Source: Endocalyx cinctus (lineage: Eukaryota; Ascomycota; Sordariomycetes; Amphisphaeriales; Apiosporaceae). From it: a stretch of DNA of 64,000 nucleotides. This document shows, piece by piece, positions 54,910-64,000 of the stretch; positions within the stretch are counted from its first letter, which is position 1; every line of letters starts with the position of its first letter. A program made the position numbers and the translations under genes. Where the stretch lies: contig BCKC01000007.1 in NCBI GenBank assembly GCA_001600455.1, positions 425,394 through 489,393 on the forward strand, given 5' to 3'. Under the pieces are notes generated by a model. The model did not search any database. It was not told the DNA's origin and was given only the letters and a program-made list of their open reading frames with translations.

Positions 54910-56176
54910 GATGAAAGACGACTGAAGGTAGAAATATATAATATGGACAGTCGATTATTAGGTAGATTACCCGTATGGAAGTACGGGGGCAGCGTATAAG
55001 ATTGCTTGGGTTTCTTTTGGGCTGTCGTTATTAATGTTCTACTAGCATTAACTGAGGTCGTCTTTAGATCATTATTCCAGGATAATATGATGTAATAACC
55101 CGGGCTCGTCTAATCGCCTTCTCGTCAAGGAATGAGAAGAGGAAGCGGAAATGATAGGATTAATCGGTCGAGGATAAACTTTCGAAATTTGATAAAATCT
55201 CGGAGAAAGGAAGTCGTGGTGGTACGTTGGCGATGAAAAATCGCCGTGATATTGTTGAGATTGAGGATGGAGAAAGCTTCAAAATAGTATTCAAGAAGGC
55301 TCGTACGCAGTTTGTTTAATAAGGTTCGACTGACTATGTACAATAAGTTGGATCGCGTCGAAAAGAAGCAAACATCGATGGATCATTAACTTAGCAAGTT
55401 TGTCTAGCAAGTTATGGACAGCTGACTTTGGCTGGCGCCTTTTGAAAATCTCCAGCCTTCAGGGCAGCCAGGGCTATTAACTCGATTTGGCCTTCTCGGA
55501 AAGAGCCGAATGTGGGTCCCAACTCAAGGTTTACTTGTACGTAGCATATACTGGACTCCACCATATCGTCGTGAATTTTTGAAAATTACCAGTACAAAAA
55601 TTTCACGTCCCTACGCTAGAAATCAAAAGATATCCATGGATGGTATATTGACTTGAAGATGGATAGAATTGTTATGTTCTGATACTGATTTATATTACTA
55701 TGATAGGAAGATCCTTTTCAATGTTCACCAACCTCTCTGTATGAAGCTACGGTGTGAAAAGAGGAGAAATAAGAGAGATAATTAAATGATATCAGTAGGT
55801 TAGCTATAATATCTGAAAGATATTAAATTATCAGTAAGATGGAATAAATAAAATCACGATAAAACTTTCATATTTAAATCATCATCTCAATATTTTCTTG
55901 ATAAATTACTTATGAACGTTTGACATTTCGTAGGAAACCTCGGTCGTAAATGCGGGTTACACATAAGCTAAAAGCTAACTCGGTGTCTCACTCCTATTAC
56001 TTGCATAACTCCTAATTACTCTAGGTCGATAATCATCAAGTATCCATATATTGGTGCGACTCCGCGATACACCGTAGCATAAAGAACCACCTGGTATTCA
56101 TACCGACGATATATATATATATATATATAATCTTCAAAAAAGCTGAGACACGGATATCCATTGTCCAGAAATCACC
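54910..56176. other. Intergenic region
   Basis: About 1.3 kb, AT-rich, upstream of taf8 (left) and the LRR kinase (right). A (TA)n run lies at about 56110..56128, shortly before the kinase ATG. No gene seen. Confidence 0.5.
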
Positions 56177-57481
56177 ATGAAGTTCAAGACCTCAGAACCC
56201 CTGACGTGCGTTCCGCCTAAGCTTTTCGATCTCGCCGACTCTCTGGAACATCTCGATCTCTCGGGAACCGGTTTGTCTACTTTACCACCAAACTTTGGCC
56301 AATTCAAAAAACTCAAAATTGCCTTCTTCTCAAACTGCAACTTCACCGTCTTCCCGAGCCAGCTGGCCGGGTGTCCCGAGCTCGAAATGGTGGCGTTTCG
56401 CGGAAACGGCATGTCTGAAATCCCCGAAGACTCGTTACCGCCGAAGTTGCGCTGGCTCATATTAACCAACAACCGCATCGAATGTCTTCCTAGGAGTATT
56501 GGAAATTGTTCCCGGCTGCAGAAGTGCATGCTGTCCGGCAATCGGCTGCAAGACCTGCCGGATGAGATGGCCCACTGCGAAAAACTCGCGCTTCTTCGGT
56601 TATCCGCCAACCAGATCGAGAGCTTACCTGCCTGGTTGTTTAACATGCCGGAACTTGCCTTTCTATCCGTCGCTGGGAACCCGTGTTCTTCCGTCGGAAG
56701 CATTGACGACGGCGCTGATTCCACCTCGGCGGATCTAGCTGAGGTGGACTGGTCCAATCTCGAAATCCAGGAGGTTCTGGGAGAAGGTGCCTCGGGTATA
56801 ATTTCTAAAGGACATTGGGTACCGGTCGGTCCAGAGACCCGTCGTCAAGTTGCTATCAAACTTTTTCGAGGAGATGTCACCAGCGACGGGACGCCCCTGG
56901 ATGAGATGCGAGCCTGCATCAAAGCCGGGTCGCACGAAAACCTCATCGATCCTCTAGGGAGGATACGTCATCACCCTACCCAAGAGGGGCTTGTCATGCA
57001 ACTTGTACCGAATCGATACATCACTCTGGGCTTGCCACCATCTTTGCAGAGTTGCACGAGAGATACATATTCAGACACGACCAGGTTGACCGGTGACCAG
57101 GTGTTGCGAATCCTACAAGGTATTGCATCGGCGGCCAGCCACCTGCACGCCCGCGGCGTGGCGCATGGCGACTTGTACGCCCACAACATCCTGTATAACG
57201 AGGAAGGACACGCGATCCTAGGCGACTTCGGAGCCGCATCCATCTACGAGCATCGCTACGAGATGGAGCAGCTCGAGGTGCTTGCTTTTGCTCATCTAAT
57301 CGAGGACCTCTGTCGATTGATGGGGCCAAGATCTACCGAGGAAGATCCGAAGGTTCCGGAGCAGCTGGCAGCCCTTCATCGCCGATGTTCCCTTCCTATC
57401 GGTTCCGAGCGTCCCAAATTCAAGGATGTCCTTCGATCGCTTCGCACCGCGGGAGGACGCGAAGAATACCCCCGCGCATAA
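56177..57481 (+). CDS. LRR-protein kinase of bacterial-type architecture
   Basis: An intronless 434-residue frame. Residues about 12-170 form leucine-rich repeats with L-x-x-L-x-L and x-x-L-P-x-x spacing (LEHLDLSGTGLSTLPPNF, LRWLILTNNRIECLPRSI, LQKCMLSGNRLQDLPDEM). Residues about 195-425 form a kinase-like domain: glycine loop LGEGASGIIS (201-210), Lys228 in VAIKLF, Glu243 in LDEMR, catalytic HGDLYAHN (His330, Asp332, Asn337) and DFG (350-352). The order and the blocks LEMVAFRGN, LPPKLRWLILTNN and TSDGTPLDEMRACI strongly recall a bacterial LRR-kinase family I remember from Pseudomonas and other proteobacteria, not typical fungal kinases. The HRD motif is replaced by AHGD, and the activation segment is very short, so the domain is divergent. 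Substrate and role are unknown. Horizontal transfer is plausible but untested. Confidence 0.85.
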   Translation: MKFKTSEPLTCVPPKLFDLADSLEHLDLSGTGLSTLPPNFGQFKKLKIAFFSNCNFTVFPSQLAGCPELEMVAFRGNGMSEIPEDSLPPKLRWLILTNNRIECLPRSIGNCSRLQKCMLSGNRLQDLPDEMAHCEKLALLRLSANQIESLPAWLFNMPELAFLSVAGNPCSSVGSIDDGADSTSADLAEVDWSNLEIQEVLGEGASGIISKGHWVPVGPETRRQVAIKLFRGDVTSDGTPLDEMRACIKAGSHENLIDPLGRIRHHPTQEGLVMQLVPNRYITLGLPPSLQSCTRDTYSDTTRLTGDQVLRILQGIASAASHLHARGVAHGDLYAHNILYNEEGHAILGDFGAASIYEHRYEMEQLEVLAFAHLIEDLCRLMGPRSTEEDPKVPEQLAALHRRCSLPIGSERPKFKDVLRSLRTAGGREEYPRA

Positions 57482-60400
57482 TATCCCCCAAAATAATAGG
57501 TTTGATAAAATAAGACCCAAGGGTTGCTGCATGAAGTTGCAACCGATGCTACCAAGGTGACGCGGATTGGTCATTACGCAGTTGTCATTGGTGACTTTGA
57601 TTACGTGGGTAGGCGCTGGGCTCCAAAATCGGCACTTGACGGAACTGGGAGAATGAGATGTATAGAATCTGGTGTTGGTATAGAGTGTTCTTCACGACTA
57701 GACTGAATGGGGAATTTAAAGTATAGATGGGGAAATTAGATACATCGGCCGTCGACAAGACTAAAATATACACATAGATATAGACTCTACTATAGACACT
57801 CGAGAAGATAAATCGACTCAGACTTTCTTCTTGCATTCGGCACTAGACGTATCATAAGTGCGACCTAAGAACTTCCTAGCCGAATGTCTCAATATCTCGA
57901 GCCGATCGACAAACGACGGTTCTTGGCCTCTGTATCGGTATCCGAGGTGGAACATATCCCCGTGCAAGCGCAATATTGACAATAAAAGACGCTCGCAGAA
58001 AATAATCAAGCCATCCCGGTGAGAAAACGTCCATCACTTTAGAGATTTCTCTTTATCACCCAGAGGCAAATGGAGACCAGCGCTTCGGCGAGACGGCCTC
58101 GAGCGCATTTTGTGACGAGTAGTAGTATAGTCGACATGGACTATTATCATTCTTACAGGGGATCTTTGCGGGAGGCACCCGATTCCCGTCACACGTTATC
58201 GAAGTCAACCAACAAACATGGATCTTTTTTTCCCAACCCACTCCTTCGGTATGATCTTACCCCTCCTTCCCCTTGTCGGTCTCTCGCTCCCGTGCGTGCC
58301 TCCGTCTGACAGGAAAATACACCACACATGCTTGTACATTCACTCCAGAGTCTGACGGCGATTTATGCGAGCATCAAGCCATGCTGATCTGATTACGCAC
58401 GACGTCCTCCCGGTTCACCCAATACTAGTATATATTTTCTTATTTTTCGATGAGCCGATACAGAGGGCGAGACGGGGCTGGCGAAACGACGTTCATTATA
58501 CTACCTCCGCAAGCCTCCCGCTTTTTTGCTTTTTTTTGTTTCTATCACGTATATATCCCATACGGGGAATTCGGAATGGAAACTAAGAAAAGCCACGCGG
58601 CAAGAAATATCACACTAGCTCCAACGGCTTTTAATTTAGTGTTATGTACATCATTCAGGACACAGGTGACAGGGCAGGGCATAGTATAATTTACTCCAAA
58701 CGTATATACATATCCTAATTTTCAATATACTTGTATATATATCACAACCTGGTTTTAGATCTTCTCTCCAGATTGTTTCAGGTAGCCAATGTGTGAGCAT
58801 TGAGAAGCACTTGATTGCGACGCTGAATATAGTATATCGGTGCTGTAGAGATGCACTGTCCTTTTGCATGTCGTAGCGAGCTATGTAAGGGAAGAAAAAG
58901 GGAGATAGTCTGACGGCATGTTTGGTGTTATGCTGTGTCAAATAAACTATATTGATAGGGCGACCAATGAAGGGATTGCACAGTACAAAATATCTTCTCT
59001 CTTTTTTTTTCCCGTTCTATCTTAGATGAATATTTCCGTCCCCATATTCCAGAGTACATTGTAGCATAGTGCGTGTACATTGGATAGGCCGTCGCTCCGT
59101 CGCTTCGTCGCATATAGAATTGATCTGCCGACGGCAACCCCTGTCGGTAGGATTCCCACCCAAGCCCGCGTAATCCCACCCAATGCACAGACAATTACCA
59201 TCATCACATCGGCCATCACGATGCAAACTCTGAGCATCCTTAGTTTTCCATGCTATTTCCACGCTTTAAGTTACTGCTATGCTGCTCAGTTCTCTATTGG
59301 AGCAACACGTACCGGAGCCAGGTCCGAAGAGAGTTGTAACAAGCTTTTGAATTTGGTACGTCAAAGCTAACACTAGTAAATAACAAGGTAGATATTGTAT
59401 ATAAAATGGAGATAACTGGGGGTTACCTTGATTTATCCAATATCTGCCATAAATCCCGAAACGCTATGTTACGCTACACCACGAGCAAAGTGCTCGGAAC
59501 TGCCGGTTCAATTAAAAAGAGAGAGAGTGTGTGAAAAAAGATGCCAACCTTCAGCAGAATCCTGCTAGATTAGGCTGGAGGTTGCAACCCGGGGCTGACC
59601 AGCATGGTGAGAGGCGTTGTAATACGGGTACACAGATCTTCAAGATTTGAAACGAGAGGCAAGTTGCTGAGATGATTTTAATAGCTACAACGGGGCCGAA
59701 AAAGGAAGCCCGTGTATTGTATTTTAATCCATCCGATATCAGATTGATTGAGTCTTTTAATACGTTTCCTTCTCTACTTTAGTACTATATGATTTACTTG
59801 CCTCCGGGGCTACTTATTACTAACGAAGTAGGTACTTTACCTTGGTAGGTACCTACAGTAGGTAGGCCGGAGAAGGTAGGATATAATCGTATAGCAATGG
59901 TACGTGGTGTATAGTAAGATTAGAGTTCTTATCTTCCAGCATAGACCTAGCACGCTACGGAACTTTGTCAACGTCTTGAACCGTCACTAAGGCAGTACGG
60001 GTAGGTCTAGAACAATCAGTCGGTGATGGAAATAAGAAAACTTGTAGAATCAGTAAGGTCACGCTCGATTTCCTTGATTCCCTCAACTACCTAATACAGG
60101 TGGCTCAACAGCTTGTGATCAGTATTTCCCCCATGTTGGAGCTAATGCATACCTTATTCCAAGCTGCATTGATCTGCTATGCAACTACCACAAGAACTTA
60201 GGAAAACGGCAACGTCCTTTGATCTACATACTATGTACAGTATGTACGTATGCCTGTGCACATACTATACATACAGGATCTAATAGTGTCTGTGCATAAT
60301 TATTATTTATGGCGTGTAAGTCTGTTCATCTAGGACTCGATTACTGAAGTGAACGTTAACGATATCAGTATATACAAAGTATATATATACATATATATAT

Positions 60401-60634
60401 ATAAAAGACCAACCTATACTTTGATTTTAGTGAGGATCTTTGATAACATGAAATAATATATTTTGTCGACCTGCCCCTCCGTCCACTTTTTCTAGGGCTC
60501 TCCACCTAATAATAGCGCAGGTGGGGTGCAGATAGATTAGCTAAAGAACAGATCAAAGGTACATAACTGAGTAGGCTGATATAGCCTATAGGTACTTAGC
60601 ATATACTGTTCACTAACGAGAATAGAGTCTCTGG

Positions 60635-60665
<31 letters not shown>

Positions 60666-62176
60666 TCGGATACGACTGTAAGCTCAGATATACTTTCCAT
60701 GAAACTAGACAGGAAAGGATGGTGTTCTTGTTTTTATTTTTGTTTTATTTTTATACTGGAGTTAAGTAGTCAAGTAGGTTAAGTGGTACGTATGATAGCA
60801 TAGAGACAAAAGACTCCTGCGTCTCCCGACGTACCGTACGGTATTCTGTAACCTACACTATTTATGCCACAGATCTGACAGAGGAAAGTAAGAAATGACA
60901 TGCAACCCAAGCAGTTCTACGTGTGAGATGGTGTGAAGACTTGGATATGCGTACACATGTAGTACGTACATATGCCATGTTACCATGGCACTCCCTGCAA
61001 ATCTGTTTGGCTTTCACATTTCATCAACCGTCTAAATATCTAACCTACAGTATTATAAGTCTAAATACCTAATTCAACAACCTTTTCTCGTCGTATATAA
61101 ATCTTAAATACGGTGAGATCTGGATGCTCAGTAGTGGAGAGTCTCTAACCTAGCTTATCTATTTATGGACCTTTTTTTTAATTCTTTTTTTTTTTTTTTT
61201 TTCTAAAAAAATAAATCCTCGGATCTCATCCCCATCGTCAATCGTCAAAAATATTATGTACATGAATTGTGTGTGCGTATGTACGTATGTGTGGGTTAAT
61301 TAATAAAAGATATATATCTATATATACACTACTTATATATACATATGCACCCGCAATATAATTCCGACCAAAAAAACAATAACTAAGAAAAGAACAATAA
61401 CCATTTGAACCCTGCGTGCATGTTCCTGTTATTTCTCTTCTGACTCCGAAGTATAGACAGCCACAAATTATCACCAAATCCACGAGAGTGCGCTTTTCAG
61501 GTTACACAGACGGCTATATTTCCAATTTTCGACTTTCGCTCCGCTGCCATATACTTATATATATATATGCCCGATACGTTTTTTTCTTTCAATTTATTTC
61601 AAAAGTATATGGACACATGACACATATCTTACTTGCCGACGCCTTGATTCATTTCCTGCTATTAATAATATTATTATTCTCATTATTACTTCAGATAATA
61701 CCTCGAGTTCTCCGTCCTCGGTCTTCAGTCCTCATTCCTCAAATCCTCAGTCCTCATATCGTCTCTTCAAGCCTCGTTGGATTTCCAGGTCACACCAGAC
61801 TCACTTATCCATATTGAAACCCAATAACATAACCTGGATATTATTACGTACCTACTTTAAACCCACCTTTACTCTAGTCATCCTTCTGGTCTTTATTTGG
61901 TTATTTATTTGAAAAATCACCCGGGTTCTTATTTTAAGTACTTTAACGTCTTTTAATAAGGCGTCTACGGATATTATATTGTTATTCATGTAGTTAGTCT
62001 CATGTGCTGTTATTCGTTTATTAAACATTCTGGTTCTAACCTTCGTATTTTAGTTTGTACAAGCATCCCAATTACCGAGCTTTGTGGGAGCACATTTATT
62101 AGGCGAAGGAAAAGATAAGAAAAAAAAAAATAAAGGGACAAGAGTATTTTTTAAAAGAAAAAAAAAATAACTTAAC
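57482..62176. other. 4.7-kb gene-poor AT-rich region
   Basis: No strong gene. One minus-strand frame at 57818..58009 looks slightly protein-like and is discussed as a finding. It includes an A27 run at 60639..60665, T tracts near 61168..61202, and GTAC-centred palindromes (60220..60290, 60950..61000). No tRNA, rRNA or transposase sequence recognised. Confidence 0.5.
60639..60665. repeat. A27 homopolymer
   Basis: Uninterrupted run of 27 adenines, the longest homopolymer in the window. Confidence 0.9.
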
Positions 62177-64000
62177 AATGTTCCCAATTGACGCAACACT
62201 TTTACCTTCACTGACCACTCGGAAGGCTTTGCTGGTGATTGATCCCCAGGTCGATTTTTTGGACCAGGATGAGGGGGCGCTGCCGCTAAAGATTCCCTCC
62301 GACCTTCCGGAGAAGATAGCTGAACTTGTCAACGCCTTTCGTGGATTTGGCAGCGATATAATCTGGGTGCGCAGCCAGTTTGAGAAGTCAAGGTCTATCT
62401 CGACCGAGCAGGTCACGATTACGGAAAGTCCGGTCCGTTTAGATTCCAAGAGTCAGACGAGGGGGCGTCGTCGCACGCAGCAAGCTCCATCTTCGGAACC
62501 CGAATTGGTGGACTCTCCCGAGGCTTTTCTTACCGAGGGGGGCCCAAGTAAGCCGAAATGTGTAAGGGAGGGTACCGCGGGCGTGGATTTTCACCCGACG
62601 GTGAAGCAGGCTATTCGACCTGGAGACCATCACCTGATTAAGACGTATTATTCTGCATTTAAATCGGAACAGTTGCTGAGGATGTTGCGCATGAGGGTTG
62701 TGACGGAATTGTTCATCTGTGGAGCTTATACCAACGTCGGAGTTATGGCGGCGGCCGTCGATGCCGCCGGCCACGGGTACAGCATCACCATCGTGGATGA
62801 CTGCTGCGGGTACCAAAGTATAATACGACACCGAAACGCTTTGCGAAAAATCTCTGATATGACGGGATGCGACATGATGTCGGCGGAAGAGGTCTTGGAA
62901 GCAACGAGACCAAAGCCAAAGCCAGTCCCTTCTGCGCGTAGGACAGGCAACCAATCTCCTAAGTCGCCCGCGACACCAGCGAGGCAGAACAAATATCCTA
63001 CCGTACGTCACCACCATCGTGCCAAGGCGGGGAATGAAAGCGGCGCGAATCGCGCGCCGTCCCCAGCTTCGCATCTTCAATCGTCGTTAGAAAAATTGTC
63101 ACTAAATAGTGAGCCCGCAGTCTCACCCACAGTCGCAGCAGACGACAACTCTGTTCCCGACGAGCCTGAAACGAGTCCGCAAAGTGCAACACGTCGCCCG
63201 CTTCGTGCCCTGGGGGGACGACCGGAACATTCATCGACCGTCGCACAGAAATCCGATGATCGAGATGCCGTAGTATCATCACCTAGTAGCAGGGCAAACA
63301 CCATTTCTAGTACCGCCGCTACCCAGGGCGTTAATCTAGCGCCGCGGCAAGAAATTGGAGATGTGGCCCCTGCACAAGCCCCTAAACTCAGGCGAATGAC
63401 AAAACCAATAAAAAGAGTCGATGAGTCACAAAATGACGAGTCAGGTGCGGTAATCGCGAAGGATCAATTATTACCATCTTCTAATTCCAAAGACCGGAAC
63501 ACGTCAACTCCCAAAACATCCGAGACAACTCCTGAGCAGGAAAATAAGGCGGAACCAAATGTCAAGGACGTCGATTTAACAGCGTCGCCTTCGACATTGG
63601 TAGAGGAAAAGGCACACTCTTCGCGTACAAATGAATTGCATGACTCGACAACAGGTGTCCCGCCTACTATGACCTCAAATAGCGAAGCTGGGGATGACAC
63701 TATAAAGAAAGTTTTGGATAGTCTCAACGACCTTCGGCAAGACAGGGATGAAAGAGATGTGACACCAAAAGCGACGACGACGACGACGACGACGACGACC
63801 ACTACCACCACCAAAAAAGGCATGCTTTCAAAGAAGGATACCAAATCGAACGAAATGGATGATATGGCACGGCCGAGGGAAAGCGACCTTCTCTGCGAAG
63901 GCGACACGAAGGTGATATACGACATATTACCGCCCGATCTCGCAACGACTGTATTCGATCGATTACGAGACGAAGTAGACTGGCAACGCATGTCGCACCA
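62177..64000 (+). CDS. Isochorismatase-like domain protein, partial (possible AlkB-type C-terminal domain)
   Basis: The frame is open from the ATG at 62177 to the window edge (608 codons, no stop). Residues about 14-240 form an isochorismatase/nicotinamidase-like fold: Asp22 in ALLVIDPQVDFLD, Lys155 in HLIKTYYSAF, and the ELFICGAYTNVGVMAAAVDA block with GYSITIVDDC. The usual catalytic Cys of that block (T-x-x-C-V) is Gly188 here, so the domain may be inactive or have another role. Residues 245-550 are low-complexity and Ser/Thr/Pro-rich, with a Thr repeat from an ACG/ACC run at about 63774..63810. The last visible part (GDTKVIYDILPPDLATTVFD, then RLRDEVDWQRMSH) resembles the beginning of a 2OG-Fe(II)/AlkB-like domain; I recall fungal isochorismatase-AlkB fusions, but the core lies beyond the edge. 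Confidence 0.8.
63774..63810 (+). repeat. ACG/ACC trinucleotide run coding poly-Thr
   Basis: Tandem ACG (then ACC/ACT) codons within the disordered linker of the isochorismatase-like protein, encoding about a dozen Thr. Its length may vary between isolates. Confidence 0.85.

Noticed and set aside
61403..61412. GGGTTCAAATGG on the minus strand, like a tRNA B box
   Set aside because: The flanking bases do not form acceptor or T stems and the A box is missing.
62439..63991. Long minus-strand frames (213 and 175 codons) near the right edge
   Set aside because: They lie opposite the isochorismatase-like gene, whose plus-strand frame is open without a stop and has clear domain motifs. The poly-Val in one is the complement of the ACG repeat.

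Overview
The window looks like nuclear DNA of a filamentous ascomycete (Pezizomycotina, most probably Sordariomycetes; Xylariales is a guess). Genes carry short introns of mostly 55-120 bp with GTRNGT donors and TAG/CAG acceptors, and both strands are used. Exons are GC-richer than the AT-rich, homopolymer-rich intergenic DNA. The gene set includes a class III chitin synthase, Opy2, a Ste2-type pheromone receptor, cpc-2/RACK1 and secreted plant-wall hydrolases. No transposon, rRNA, tRNA or CRISPR was recognised.

Layout. 0-5 kb: a mitochondrial carrier (+), ribosomal protein L22 (-, 4 exons) and a multi-pass membrane protein of unknown function (-). 6.6-13 kb: a tail-anchored family-3 aldehyde dehydrogenase (+) and an eight-exon MFS sugar transporter with a 9-bp microexon (+). 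13.5-19.1 kb: a small one-helix ORF (-), a Pex24/DysF peroxin (-), exosome subunit Rrp4 (+) and an OTU deubiquitinase (-). 19.8-22.7 kb: class III chitin synthase (-). 22.7-28.2 kb is gene-poor. 28.2-36.7 kb: Opy2 (+), a secreted or membrane-inserted protein of an uncharacterised fungal family (+), an SDR-type NAD(P)-binding protein (+) and a seven-exon secreted GH2 glycosidase (-). 36.7-41.5 kb is gene-poor. 41.5-47.8 kb: a secreted acetylxylan-esterase-like CE1 enzyme (+) and RPB2 (+). 49.8-54.9 kb: Ste2-type receptor (+), cpc-2/RACK1 (-) with a C/D snoRNA resembling U24/snR24 inside its third intron, and TAF8 (-). 56.2-57.5 kb: an intronless LRR-protein kinase with a bacterial-type architecture (+). 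After another gene-poor 4.7 kb, an isochorismatase-like protein (+) runs off the right edge.

Most genes are single housekeeping loci rather than one cluster. Two loose themes exist. Rpl22, Rack1, Rrp4 and the intronic snoRNA are ribosome or RNA-processing genes, and two of them share a CCCTA (telobox-like) element upstream. The GH2 enzyme, the esterase and the sugar transporter fit plant polysaccharide use. Opy2, Ste2 and Rack1 all belong to signalling pathways (HOG/pheromone), but their proximity is probably chance.

The observations most worth following are the intron-encoded U24-like snoRNA, the bacterial-type LRR kinase (possible horizontal transfer), the microexon whose skipping makes an immediate stop codon, and the isochorismatase-like domain with Gly at the catalytic Cys position. 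All gene models were assembled by hand from reading frame, splice consensus and remembered family sequence; no search was run.
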